Shown here: in pieces, positions 16,140 to 25,024 of the stretch
Numbering within the stretch: position 1 is the stretch's first letter
Layout: every line of letters begins with the position of its first letter
Notes under the pieces: model-generated
The model's database searches: none
The model's input: only the letters and a program-made list of their open reading frames with translations
What the model was told of the DNA's origin: nothing
Program-made: the position numbers and the translations under genes
Assembly (NCBI GenBank): GCA_024235675.1
Contig: JACKLZ010000003.1
Span: forward strand, 372,001-436,000
Source of the DNA: Zoogloeaceae bacterium
GTDB taxonomy: Bacteria; Pseudomonadota; Gammaproteobacteria; Burkholderiales; Rhodocyclaceae
Length of the DNA stretch: 64,000 bases
Reading direction: 5' to 3'

Positions 16140-18872
16140 ATGCCCACGCTTTTGCTCGTTGATGGTTCGAGTTATCTCTTCCGCGCCTTTCATGCCATGC
16201 CCGACCTGCGAAATGCCGCAGGCGAGCCAACGGGCGCGGTGTATGGGGTTTTGAACATGCTACGTCGGCTCGATGCCGACTACAAGGCGGAGTACCGCGC
16301 CTGCATTTTCGACGCCAAGGGCAAGACCTTTCGCGACGACTGGTTTCCCGATTACAAATCGCATCGCCCGCCCATGCCCGAAGACCTCGCGGTGCAGATT
16401 GCCCCGCTGCACGCGGCCGTGCAGGCGCGCGGCTGGCCGTTGCTGATGGTCGAGGGCGTCGAGGCCGACGATGTGATCGGCACGCTCGCCCGCCAGGCCA
16501 GCGCTGCCGGTATGGACGTGGTGATTTCCACCGGCGACAAAGATCTCACCCAGCTGGTCGACGAGCGCGTGCGCTGGGTCAACACCATGAGCAACGAAGT
16601 GCTCGACCCGGCTGGCGTCGAGGCCAAGTTCGGCGTGCCGCCCGAGCGCATCATCGACTACCTCGCGCTGGTGGGCGACACGGTCGACAACATCCCCGGC
16701 GTGGACAAATGCGGCCCCAAGACGGCCGTGAAATGGCTCAACCAGTTCGGCTCGCTGGACGACATCGTCGCCCGCGCCGATGAGGTGGGCGGCAAGGTCG
16801 GTGAGAACCTGCGCAAGCACCTCGACTTTCTGCCGCTCGGCCGCAAGCTGGTGACCGTGGCGACCGATCTCGACCTCGGCCTCGGCCCCACCGATCTCGC
16901 CCCGCGCGAAGAAGACCGCGAGAAGCTGATCGAGCTGTTCTCGCACCTCGAATTCAAGAGCTGGCTGCGCGAAGTGCAGCACGCCGGCGCCGCGCCCGCC
17001 AAAGGCGCGACCGCCTCCCCTGCCGCGCCGGCCGCCGTCGAGCCCCCTGTCGACCCGACCATGCACCGTCAGGGCTACGACACCGTGCTCGACGCCGAGG
17101 CCTTGGCCGCCTGGGTGGTCAAGCTGCGCACCGCGCCGATCGCCGCCTTCGACACCGAAACCACCAGCCTCGACGCCATGGCCGCCACACTGGTCGGCCT
17201 GTCCTTCGCCGTGCCCGGCGGCGGCGCCGCTTATGTGCCGGTCGCTCACAACTATGCCGGCGCGCCCGACCAGCTCAGCATCGACGCCGTGCTGCTCGCC
17301 CTGCGCCCCTGGCTGGAGAGCGACAAATACAAGAAGGTCGGCCAGAACCTCAAGTACGACAAGCACGTGCTGGCCAACTACGACGTGCGCTTGCGCGGCA
17401 TCGCCGACGACACCATGCTCGCCTCCTATGTGCTCGAGTCCGACAAGTCGCACGACATGGACAGCCTCGCCCGCCGCCACCTCGGCCTGGAGACCATCCC
17501 CTACACCGCCATCTGCGGCAAGGGCGCCAAGCAGATCGGCTTTGATCAGGTGGCGCTGGAGCAAGCGGCCGAATACGCCGCCGAAGACGCCGACATCACC
17601 CTGCGCCTGCAGCAACACTTTGCCGCGCATCTGGCCGCCGAGCCGGCCATCGAAGCGCTGTATCGCGACATCGAGTTGCCGAGCATGGAGGTCTTGTTCG
17701 AGATGGAGCGCAACGGCGTGCTCATCGACGACTTTCTGCTCGCCCAGCACAGCGAAGAACTCGGCCGTCGCCTGGTCCAGCTCGAAGCCGAAGCGCACAA
17801 GCTCGCCGAGCAGCCCTTCAACCTCAACTCGCCCAAGCAGCTCGGCGAGTTGTTGTTCGGCAAGCTCGAACTGCCGGTGGTCAAAAAGACCGCCACCGGC
17901 CAGCCCTCCACCGACGAAGAAGTGCTGCAAAAGCTGGCGGAGGACTACCCCCTGCCCAAGCTGCTGCTCGACTACCGGGGCCTTGCCAAGCTCAAGAACA
18001 CCTACGCCGACAAGCTGCCGCTGATGGTCAATCCCAAAACCGGCCGGGTACACACCAGCTTCTCGCAGGCCGTCGCCGTTACCGGCCGGCTGGCGAGTTC
18101 GGACCCCAACCTGCAGAACATCCCCATCCGCACCGAAGAGGGCCGCCGCATCCGCGCCGCTTTCATCGCGCCCAAGGGGCATCGTTTGGTCAGCGCCGAC
18201 TACTCGCAGATCGAGTTGCGCATCATGGCCCACCTGTCGAACGACAAGCGCCTGCTGCAAAGCTTTGCCGAAGGCGAAGACGTACACCGTGCCACCGCCG
18301 CCGAAATCTTCGGCGTCACGCCGCTCGAAGTGAACAACGAACAGCGCCGCTACGCCAAAGTCATCAACTTCGGCCTCATCTACGGCATGAGCGCCCACGG
18401 CCTCGCCAAAAACCTTGGCATCGAACGCGGCGCCGCCGCCAGCTACATCGACCGCTACTTCGCCCGCTACCCCGGTGTCGCCGACTACATGGCCCGCATC
18501 AAAGCCGAAGTCGCCGACAAAGGCTACGTCGAAACCGCCTTCGGCCGCCGCCTCTACCTCCCCGACATCCACGCCAGCCAGGCCGGGCGCCGCCAGGGCG
18601 CCGAACGCGCCGCCATCAACGCCCCCATGCAAGGCACCGCCGCCGACCTCATCAAAAAAGCCATGATCGCCGTCTCGGCCTGGCTCAAGAAAGAACAGCT
18701 CGCTTCAAAGCTGATCCTGCAGGTGCATGACGAACTGGTGCTGGAAGTGCCGGATGCGGAATTGGCCTTGGTGCGCGAACAGCTACCGAAACTGATGGCC
18801 GGTGTGGCCAAGCTGTCGGTGCCGTTGGTGGCCGAGGTGGGGGATGGGGCGAATTGGGATGAGGCGCATTGA
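16140..18872 (+). CDS. polA: DNA polymerase I
   Basis: 910 residues with all three domains. The 5'-3' exonuclease spans about 1-290 (starts P-T-L-L-L-V-D-G-S-S-Y-L-F-R-A). The 3'-5' proofreading domain is at about 310-500 and its D-x-E pair is intact (F-D-T-E-T-T near residue 336), so proofreading is predicted active. The polymerase domain spans about 520-910 with motif A D-Y-S-Q-I-E-L-R (~685), motif B R-R-Y-A-K-V-I-N-F-G-L-I-Y-G and motif C V-H-D-E-L-V. It fills gaps in repair and removes Okazaki primers. Own transcript, leading away from the minus-strand block. Confidence 0.98.
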   Translation: MPTLLLVDGSSYLFRAFHAMPDLRNAAGEPTGAVYGVLNMLRRLDADYKAEYRACIFDAKGKTFRDDWFPDYKSHRPPMPEDLAVQIAPLHAAVQARGWPLLMVEGVEADDVIGTLARQASAAGMDVVISTGDKDLTQLVDERVRWVNTMSNEVLDPAGVEAKFGVPPERIIDYLALVGDTVDNIPGVDKCGPKTAVKWLNQFGSLDDIVARADEVGGKVGENLRKHLDFLPLGRKLVTVATDLDLGLGPTDLAPREEDREKLIELFSHLEFKSWLREVQHAGAAPAKGATASPAAPAAVEPPVDPTMHRQGYDTVLDAEALAAWVVKLRTAPIAAFDTETTSLDAMAATLVGLSFAVPGGGAAYVPVAHNYAGAPDQLSIDAVLLALRPWLESDKYKKVGQNLKYDKHVLANYDVRLRGIADDTMLASYVLESDKSHDMDSLARRHLGLETIPYTAICGKGAKQIGFDQVALEQAAEYAAEDADITLRLQQHFAAHLAAEPAIEALYRDIELPSMEVLFEMERNGVLIDDFLLAQHSEELGRRLVQLEAEAHKLAEQPFNLNSPKQLGELLFGKLELPVVKKTATGQPSTDEEVLQKLAEDYPLPKLLLDYRGLAKLKNTYADKLPLMVNPKTGRVHTSFSQAVAVTGRLASSDPNLQNIPIRTEEGRRIRAAFIAPKGHRLVSADYSQIELRIMAHLSNDKRLLQSFAEGEDVHRATAAEIFGVTPLEVNNEQRRYAKVINFGLIYGMSAHGLAKNLGIERGAAASYIDRYFARYPGVADYMARIKAEVADKGYVETAFGRRLYLPDIHASQAGRRQGAERAAINAPMQGTAADLIKKAMIAVSAWLKKEQLASKLILQVHDELVLEVPDAELALVREQLPKLMAGVAKLSVPLVAEVGDGANWDEAH

Positions 18873-18923
18873 TGGTGCGATGTTATGCGACCAGCAGTGT
18901 TCTTTTTGGGTGTCTTATGAATG

Positions 18924-18949
18924 AAAAAAGCCCGGCATAGGCCGGGCTT
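18924..18949 (-). terminator. Terminator between polA and the SDH protease gene
   Basis: Nine-bp stem AAGCCCGGC/GCCGGGCTT with loop ATAG. On the minus strand it is followed by TTTTTT, so it ends the SDH protease transcript. On the plus strand it may also stop polA, with a weaker T-tract. Confidence 0.8.
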
Positions 18950-19001
18950 GATAGGCAAAGGAGGTTTCTATGCGCACCCCAGCGCCTGTAGGGTCGGCAG
19001 T

Positions 19002-20048
19002 CTAGGCAACTTCGTTCTTTGTATCGATCGGTTTGCCTTGATCTGAGTCGCGATAATTGTTGTTGCTTTGCTCAACGGGCTTTCCGTCGATCGATCGGAC
19101 GGTTCCCTCGTTTGCGGAAGCCTCACCATCTTCATATCTACTTTCATCTGAAACCCCTGAGTTGCAATTATCTACCTCTCCTTGCATTCCCTCGTCGCTG
19201 GCGGCGCTGGCTTCAGGAACCATGCACTTGACCAGCAACCTACCGTCGTCAAGTCGGATGTTGTCGCATATTTGACACAATTCTTGTTCCGGCTCGGTTT
19301 CTGGAGCACGGACAGTCTTGAAGAGCTGACGAATTTCTTTCCGGTCAATAACGAAACCGTGCGACGGGTACTGCATTGTGAGTCGGCTTAGAGCATTGCT
19401 CTTCAAGCTCTTAGTCCGCTCATTCAGTCGTTTTCCGTACTCTAACGCTATTGTGAGCGCGGCTTGCATCTCACCCAGCTTGAGTGGATCAATTTGACCG
19501 ACAATCGGATTGTACATTCCAATCGTTAGCTTGCTTGCAATTTCTGACGCGATTGCTGTGCTAAGGCCGCTTCCTTGGTTGATATCGATCAGGAACTCTC
19601 GGAAGGAACCAAGAAGCTCATCTCTCAAGTAGGAGAGGCCTCTAATGATGTCGAGGCCAGAGGTGAGCTGCATCATTTCGTCAGGTTTTTGTACTTGAAC
19701 GTCGAGCGGGCCGAGCTCTCCCTTGTCCGCGACGATTAGCTCGTGGGCTCCGATGCAGATTAACGTCCCTGCACTCTTGCAGGCGTGTGGAACTAAGATC
19801 CGGATACGGCCAGGGTCAGGGTAGTTGTGGCTTAAGGCCCTTGCAATTCGATATCCCGAGTGAGCGTCGCCACCATAGGTCATGAGCACAAACAGGCAAT
19901 GCGTTCTGCGTACAGTTGGGATGACGCTGCACAATTGATCGTAGCCATGCCTCGATATGGGACCAGCGTAGACGATTATGTCGCAGTCGTTCTCTTGCGC
20001 GTAAGTATGAAGATTGTCGGGTTTGGTCATGTAGACGTGTGATTTCAT
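19002..20048 (-). CDS. SDH family Clp-fold serine proteinase
   Basis: 348 residues; the start may instead be the second ATG at 20030 (M-T-K-P-D), since neither has a clear ribosome site. The first 200 residues have the ClpP/crotonase fold of the SDH_sah family (PF01972): V-Y-A-G-P-I-S-R, L-M-T-Y-G-G-D-A-H-S-G-Y-R-I-A-R, then the nucleophile region P-H-A-C-K-S-A-G-T-L and E-L-G-P-L-D-V-Q. The last ~90 residues are acidic and low in complexity, probably disordered. No signal peptide. Base composition is clearly lower in GC than the surrounding genes, suggesting horizontal acquisition. Cellular target unknown. Confidence 0.85.
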   Translation of the reverse strand: MKSHVYMTKPDNLHTYAQENDCDIIVYAGPISRHGYDQLCSVIPTVRRTHCLFVLMTYGGDAHSGYRIARALSHNYPDPGRIRILVPHACKSAGTLICIGAHELIVADKGELGPLDVQVQKPDEMMQLTSGLDIIRGLSYLRDELLGSFREFLIDINQGSGLSTAIASEIASKLTIGMYNPIVGQIDPLKLGEMQAALTIALEYGKRLNERTKSLKSNALSRLTMQYPSHGFVIDRKEIRQLFKTVRAPETEPEQELCQICDNIRLDDGRLLVKCMVPEASAASDEGMQGEVDNCNSGVSDESRYEDGEASANEGTVRSIDGKPVEQSNNNYRDSDQGKPIDTKNEVA

Positions 20049-20096
20049 TCGGGTAGGCCATTAGGGTATCCCGAATAGGGTTTTTCTAAAAGGATA

Positions 20097-20112
20097 ATTT
20101 CGCTCGGCAGCG
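20097..20112 (-). terminator. Weak hairpin after the 20135-21436 gene
   Basis: On the minus strand a short TTCGCT/AGCGAA stem is followed by ATTATCCTTTT. It would end transcription before the SDH protease gene. The stem is only 6 bp, so this is tentative. Confidence 0.35.
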
Positions 20113-20134
20113 AAGTTTGATAGCGCCATCAGGA

Positions 20135-21436
20135 CTACACCGCCCGCCGTCCCGCCAGCGCCACCCCAAGCGCCAGCACGGCTCCTGCGTAGATCCAATA
20201 GACCAGCGACCCGGCCAACTGGTACCACGGCGAATGCCGCACCCAGTATCCGGCCGCCGGATCAATCTGCACATAGACCTGCACACCGATGTTGAGCGCG
20301 ACGGAGATCCCGATCGCGATCGGCACAGTCCACACCCACGGCTTTCCAAAATAGCGCGCGAGAAGCACCCAGCCGGCGGTGAGCATGAGGCCGGGGAGGG
20401 CTTGGGCGGCGAGGCTGGCGAATGGGCCGGCCGGTGCGCCGGAGACGCCGATGCCGATGCTGGCCAGGATGAGCGTGGTTGCACCGACAACGCGTGCCCA
20501 CAGGCCGGCGCGTCCGGCGATGCGGTAGTGGTCGAGCCGGGCGTCGGGGCGGACTTTGGCGAGCACGGCGCCGAGCTGGCTGCGGATGGCGTTGGCGACG
20601 CGGCTGTGTTCGGTGAATACCCAGCGTTTGCGTGGCGCGTCGGGCGCCATCACGGGGGCGCCGTTGGCGTCGAAGCCGATGAGGTAGGTCGAAGCGCTGA
20701 AGGGCGGCATGGTGAGGCCGAAGTGTTTTTCGACCAGCGGGCTGAAGTGTTCGTAGATGGCTTGTTCTTTCTGGTGTCGGCCTTTGCGGGTAAAGGCGTC
20801 GGTGGGGCGCGGGGGCAGGTAGAGCAGTAGCGATTGCGGCCCGACACGTTGGCGCACTTGCTGGATTTCCCATTCGATGCCGGGCGAGTCGCCCATGGCC
20901 AGCACCACCATGCCGGCCTGATCGAGCCAGCTTTGTACGCGGGCTTGCCAGTCGCCCTCGCCAATGAAGTCGCGATAGGCGCCCTGCGGATGCATGCCGA
21001 GGCGCGCCCAGCGGTTGGGTTCGGCGATGGAGATGAGCGGGCCGATGGCGTTGAGGGCGAGCAGAAAGTCTTCGGCCTTGGCGGTGATGGGGGTGGTGGT
21101 TTCGCCGGTGCTGATGACGTCGTAGGTGAGGGCTTCGTCTTCGCCGAAGGGGCGCAGGTAGACGACGGGCGGGCGGGTGTCGCGCGCAAGGACATCGGCG
21201 ACGCTGGGCACGAAGAAGTGTTCGGCCACGACCAGCAAGGTGACAGCGAGAATCAACAGCACGATAGCGATCAGCGCGCCGACAAGAAAGCCGGCGTGCT
21301 GATTGAATGCCGCAAAAGCGACCGCCACCGAGATGAGGCCGAGCACGCAGCCGGTGAGGTAGCATGCCACGCCCGCCGCGCGCCGGCGGCTGCGGCGCAC
21401 CGGGCTGTCTGCGGCGGGCAATGGTGGCGTTTCCAT
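20135..21436 (-). CDS. Membrane protein with a central TIR-like cytosolic domain
   Basis: 433 residues from the ATG at 21436, which has GGAG upstream. Two transmembrane helices at about residues 20-80, a soluble middle of about 220 residues, and three or four helices in the last 120. The soluble part begins with V-V-Y-L-R-P-F-G-E-D-E and continues G-P-L-I-S-I-A-E-P-N-R, D-W-Q-A-R-V-Q-S-W-L-D-Q-A-G-M-V-V-L-A-M-G-D-S-P-G-I-E-W-E-I. The pattern (strand, acidic loop, later W-E) recalls TIR-like/SLOG-type nucleotide-signalling folds, but I cannot assign it to a named family. Function unknown. Confidence 0.7.
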   Translation of the reverse strand: METPPLPAADSPVRRSRRRAAGVACYLTGCVLGLISVAVAFAAFNQHAGFLVGALIAIVLLILAVTLLVVAEHFFVPSVADVLARDTRPPVVYLRPFGEDEALTYDVISTGETTTPITAKAEDFLLALNAIGPLISIAEPNRWARLGMHPQGAYRDFIGEGDWQARVQSWLDQAGMVVLAMGDSPGIEWEIQQVRQRVGPQSLLLYLPPRPTDAFTRKGRHQKEQAIYEHFSPLVEKHFGLTMPPFSASTYLIGFDANGAPVMAPDAPRKRWVFTEHSRVANAIRSQLGAVLAKVRPDARLDHYRIAGRAGLWARVVGATTLILASIGIGVSGAPAGPFASLAAQALPGLMLTAGWVLLARYFGKPWVWTVPIAIGISVALNIGVQVYVQIDPAAGYWVRHSPWYQLAGSLVYWIYAGAVLALGVALAGRRAV

Positions 21437-21515
21437 GCGCGGTCTCCGAGCGGCTTCGGAGTTTGAGTCTAGCAAGCGACGCGGGCACCCGCCGGCCGGG
21501 CCCCGCGCCAGGGCA

Positions 21516-21953
21516 TTATGGCTCCCAGTGCGTCGGTCGCCGCACGGCGATATACACCTCGCGTAAAAACAGCCCCAGGCCGCAGATCATCGAGGCCATG
21601 GCGAGGATGAACAGCGTGGCGATGGTGGTGGTGAGGTCAACGCGAATCAGCGTGCCGACAAAGGCGCCGGCGACAACCAGGCAGACCAGCAGCGCGCTGA
21701 GCACCTGACAGAAAATGGCCTGGTAGATCTGGGTGCCGCGCCGGCTGAGCAGGCCCAGTTCGCGTTCGAGCGAGTCTTTCTGCTCGGGCGCGGCCTGTTC
21801 CTGCAGGCGACGGCGCACGACACGGCGGCGATCCACTACGCGCGCCAGTCGACCGCTCATGGCGTTAATCAGCGTGGCCAGCGCGGTGAGCAGAAACACC
21901 GGCGCGACGGCGAGCTGGATGGCGTGGGAGAGGTCGGTGAGGTGTTCGGGCAT
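21516..21953 (-). CDS. DUF2721 family membrane protein
   Basis: 145 residues from the ATG at 21953 (M-P-E-H-L-T-D-L-S-H-A-I-Q). One transmembrane helix at about residues 12-32, a very basic cytosolic stretch (R-L-A-R-V-V-D-R-R-R-V-V-R-R-R), then two further helices in the C-terminal half. This is the usual DUF2721 layout; function is unknown. It is separated from the downstream membrane gene by 79 bp and from ligE by a REP-like repeat. Confidence 0.85.
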   Translation of the reverse strand: MPEHLTDLSHAIQLAVAPVFLLTALATLINAMSGRLARVVDRRRVVRRRLQEQAAPEQKDSLERELGLLSRRGTQIYQAIFCQVLSALLVCLVVAGAFVGTLIRVDLTTTIATLFILAMASMICGLGLFLREVYIAVRRPTHWEP

Positions 21954-21992
21954 GGTGTGCTCAAGCGCAGAAGTAACAGGGCGACCGCCAGT

Positions 21993-22082
21993 GTAGCCCG
22001 GATGCAGCGCAGCGGAATCCGGGGGCGGTGGTGGTTCAAGCGATGATCCCGGATTCCGGCCTTTGGCTTGCATCCGGGCTAC
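21993..22082. repeat. REP-like inverted repeat
   Basis: Two inverted arms flank about 24 bp. The left arm runs GTAGCCCGGATGCA...GGAATCCGGG (21993-22023). The right arm is its complement, CCCGGATTCC...TGCATCCGGGCTAC (22048-22082). The middles of the arms differ, as in BIME-type extragenic palindromes of Rhodocyclales. It lies between the divergent DUF2721 and ligE genes. Confidence 0.75.
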
Positions 22083-22120
22083 GCATTCCAAAGCGCCGGC
22101 CGTCACATATACTTGCGTTC

Positions 22121-22969
22121 ATGCGAATGACATTGTTCTTGAAGCTGTGGCCGCTGTTTTTTGTGCTATGCGCTTTGGCGCCGACCGCCATTGCGTCGCC
22201 ACCACCCGTATTGCTGGCACACGAGGCGACCGAAGGCATCGACCCGACGCCCTATTGGGTGAGTGAAAAACTCGATGGTGTGCGGGCGGTGTGGGATGGC
22301 CGTGCGCTGCGTTTTCGCAGTGGCCGGCCGGTGCACGCGCCCGACTGGTTTGTGCGGGCGCTGCCGCCGCAGGCGATGGATGGCGAGTTGTGGCTGGGGC
22401 GGGGGCGTTTCGCCGAGCTGTCGGGGATCGCGCGCAAGCAGGTGCCGCTTGATGCCGAGTGGCGAGGAGTGCGCTACCTGATTTTCGAGTTGCCCGAGGC
22501 GCCGGGCGATTTCTCGCAGCGGGTGATGGCGATGCGTGCGTTGGTCGCGTCGGCAAATGTGCCGTGGCTCGGCGCCGTGGCGCAGGAGCGTGTGCCAGAC
22601 CGCGCCGAGCTGACGGCCCGGCTCGCCGAGGTGTTGGCTGCCGGTGGTGAGGGATTGATGCTGCACCGGGCTGACGCGCCGTACCTCACCGGCCGCAGCG
22701 ATGCGCTGCTCAAGCTCAAGCCGTGGAGCGATGCCGAGGCGATCGTGATCGCGCATGTGACCGGTCAGGGGCGCTTTGTTGGCATGCTCGGGGCGCTTGA
22801 AGTGCGGATGGCCGACGGCCGGCAGTTTCGCATCGGCACCGGCTTTTCCGATGCCGAGCGACAGGCGCCGCCGCCGATCGGCGCCCAGATCAGCTTCCGT
22901 TACCGGGGGCTGACGGCGACCGGGCTGCCGCGTTTCGCCAGTTTCTGGCGGGTGCGCGAGCCGTTGTAG
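22121..22969 (+). CDS. ligE: Periplasmic ATP-dependent DNA ligase (LigE type)
   Basis: 282 residues from the ATG at 22121, starting with a signal peptide (M-R-M-T-L-F-L-K-L-W-P-L-F-F-V-L-C-A-L-A) before the mature enzyme. The adenylation motif E-K-L-D-G-V-R-A-V-W-D-G carries the lysine that becomes AMP-linked. D-G-E-L-W follows, then G-E-G-L-M-L-H, and L-K-L-K-P-W near the nucleotidyltransferase end. A compact OB domain closes the protein, with no extra DNA-binding domain: the minimal Lig E form. Known Lig E enzymes are exported and linked to DNA uptake or extracellular DNA. No competence genes are visible in this window. Confidence 0.9.
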   Translation: MRMTLFLKLWPLFFVLCALAPTAIASPPPVLLAHEATEGIDPTPYWVSEKLDGVRAVWDGRALRFRSGRPVHAPDWFVRALPPQAMDGELWLGRGRFAELSGIARKQVPLDAEWRGVRYLIFELPEAPGDFSQRVMAMRALVASANVPWLGAVAQERVPDRAELTARLAEVLAAGGEGLMLHRADAPYLTGRSDALLKLKPWSDAEAIVIAHVTGQGRFVGMLGALEVRMADGRQFRIGTGFSDAERQAPPPIGAQISFRYRGLTATGLPRFASFWRVREPL

Positions 22970-23055
22970 GGGCGTACTGGCTGGATGGCAGCGGGTTGTT
23001 ACCCGTGCTACGAATCCTTACTGCTTTGCATGGCGGCAGTGACTAGAATGGCGCC

Positions 23056-24240
23056 ATGAAAAAACTGCTCCTGCCCCTGTTTCTGTTGGCGACCGCCCCG
23101 GCCGCCCATGCCAATGCCGACTTCGATGCCTGTCTCGCGCGCTTGCGCGGCGAGGCGGCGTCAAAGCAAGTGTCGACAGACACCTTCGACCGCCTCACAG
23201 CCGGTCTCGTGCCCGACCCGACGGTGCTCGAAGCGCTGGATCGCCAGCCCGAGTTCGTCACCCCGATCTGGGACTACCTCGCCGCGTTGGTGGATCAGGA
23301 GCGCATCGATGACGGTGCGGTGCGTCTCAAGGAGTGGGCCGAGGTGCTGGACAAGGTGTCGGCCGAGTACGGCGTCGACCCAGCGACAGTGGTGGCGGTG
23401 TGGGGCGTGGAGAGCAATTTCGGCCGCAACTTCGGCAGCCGCTCGCTGATCACCTCGCTGGCGACGCTGTCCTGCGAGGGGCGTCGGCAGAGCTTCTTCC
23501 GGGGCGAGTTTTTCACGACCTTGCGTATCGTGCAGGAGGGGCATATTGCCGCGGATCGCCTGATGGGTTCATGGGCGGGCGCCTTTGGTCATACCCAGTT
23601 CATGCCCTCGACCTTCATGCGCGTGGCGGTCGACTTTGACGGCGACGGCCGTCGTGACCTGATCGACAGCGTGCCCGATGCGCTGGCCTCGACGGCCAAC
23701 TATCTCAAGCGCGCCGGCTGGCGCACCGGTGAGACCTGGGGCTACGAGATTCGCCTTCCGGCCGGTTTTGACGAAAGCATCACGGGGCGCAAGGCGCGCC
23801 GGCCGGTGAGCGACTGGGTGCGCATGGGCGTGAAGCGCATCGACGGCAGCGCGATCGCGCCCGACGACAGCTCGGCTGCGGTGCTCTTGCCGGCGGGCGC
23901 CGACGGCCCGGCCTTTCTGGTGTTCCGCAATTTCAACGCCATTTACAGTTACAACGCGGCCGAGAGTTACGCGCTGGCGATCGCGCATCTGTCCGACCGC
24001 CTGCGCGGCGGCGCGCCCTTCGTGACGGCCTGGCCGACGGATGATCCGGGCATTGGTCGTAACGAGCGGCGCGAGCTGCAGCAATTGCTGCTCGATCGCG
24101 GCCACGACATCGGCGAGGTCGACGGCATGATCGGCAGTCGCACGCGCGCGGCGATTGCCGAGGAGCAGACGCGGCTCGGCTTTGAGGCCAATGGCCGCGC
24201 CGGGCGCAAGATTCTGGATGCCCTGAAAACGGGGCGTTAA
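23056..24240 (+). CDS. mltB: Lytic murein transglycosylase (MltB family)
   Basis: 394 residues with a signal peptide (M-K-K-L-L-L-P-L-F...A-H-A) and no lipobox, so soluble periplasmic rather than a lipoprotein. The catalytic glutamate lies in W-G-V-E-S-N-F-G-R; A-F-G-H-T-Q-F-M-P-S-T-F and F-D-G-D-G-R-R-D-L follow, as expected for the MltB/SLT70-like domain. Residues ~330-394 form a peptidoglycan-binding domain (E-L-Q-Q-L-L-L-D-R-G-H-D-I-G-E-V-D-G-M-I-G). It cleaves the glycan strand with 1,6-anhydro product formation. Confidence 0.92.
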   Translation: MKKLLLPLFLLATAPAAHANADFDACLARLRGEAASKQVSTDTFDRLTAGLVPDPTVLEALDRQPEFVTPIWDYLAALVDQERIDDGAVRLKEWAEVLDKVSAEYGVDPATVVAVWGVESNFGRNFGSRSLITSLATLSCEGRRQSFFRGEFFTTLRIVQEGHIAADRLMGSWAGAFGHTQFMPSTFMRVAVDFDGDGRRDLIDSVPDALASTANYLKRAGWRTGETWGYEIRLPAGFDESITGRKARRPVSDWVRMGVKRIDGSAIAPDDSSAAVLLPAGADGPAFLVFRNFNAIYSYNAAESYALAIAHLSDRLRGGAPFVTAWPTDDPGIGRNERRELQQLLLDRGHDIGEVDGMIGSRTRAAIAEEQTRLGFEANGRAGRKILDALKTGR

Positions 24241-24436
24241 ATCTTGGTGTAAGACTTTCGCGCCCACGGCGTCTATTCAGCATCGTGCAGCGTGCCGGCC
24301 TCAGGGCGGGTGCGTTGCGCTCACTGCAAGGGAATGGACGATGGCGCATGTAAGCCCGCTTGATGTTTCACGGTCTGCTGCTGCAGGTGCGATGCCAATG
24401 GCCTCGCGTGCCCGCTCACAGACTGCAGGAGGCGTC

Positions 24437-25024
24437 ATGACACCCGACCCGCTTACCGATCCCGCTGCGCTGACCCGCTTGCGTCGCGACATGCTGCGCT
24501 TTGCCGAACTGCAATTACGCGATCGCGCCCTGGCCGAAGATGTGGTGCAGGACGCGCTGATCAAGGCCATGGACAAGCGCGCCAGCTTTGAAGGGCGCGC
24601 CTCGATCAAGACCTGGGTGTTTTCGATCCTGCGCAACACGCTGATCAACGCGATCCGCAGCCGCGCCCGGTTCGTGGATGTGGCGGCGGCGGACAAGGAG
24701 GGCGATGCGTCGGCCCTCGACGCGCTGTTCGATAGCACCGGCCGATGGATGGACGATGCGCGGCCCGACGTGTGGCTGGCGCCCGATCAGGCGGCTGAAA
24801 ACAGCGCCTTCTGGGAAGTGCTGGAAGTGTGCTTGAACGATTTGCCCGAGAACACCGCGCGGGTGTTCACGATGCGGGAGTTTCTGGGGCTGGCGACAGA
24901 CGAGATTGGCGAGACGACCGGTATGAGCGTATCGAATATCCATGTGGTGCTGCACCGGGCACGCATGGGGCTGCGCGAATGCCTGCGACAACGGTGGTTT
25001 GAAACGGAGGCGGTGACATGTTGA
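24437..25024 (+). CDS. ECF-type RNA polymerase sigma factor
   Basis: 195 residues from the ATG at 24437, which has a good ribosome site (GCAGGAGGC). Region 2 is visible at about 15-85 (A-L-A-E-D-V-V-Q-D-A-L-I-K-A, T-W-V-F-S-I-L-R-N-T-L-I-N). Region 4 is at about 135-190 (L-P-E-N-T-A-R-V-F-T-M-R-E-F, then I-G-E-T-T-G-M-S-V-S-N-I-H-V-V-L-H-R-A-R). Its stop overlaps the start of the zinc-finger gene by 7 nt, a typical sigma/anti-sigma pair. Targets are unknown; no matching -35/-10 was identified in the window. Confidence 0.93.
   Translation: MTPDPLTDPAALTRLRRDMLRFAELQLRDRALAEDVVQDALIKAMDKRASFEGRASIKTWVFSILRNTLINAIRSRARFVDVAAADKEGDASALDALFDSTGRWMDDARPDVWLAPDQAAENSAFWEVLEVCLNDLPENTARVFTMREFLGLATDEIGETTGMSVSNIHVVLHRARMGLRECLRQRWFETEAVTC

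Noticed and set aside
16260..18632. 790-codon minus-strand ORF
   Set aside because: Antisense shadow of polA caused by high GC at third positions; no domain features.
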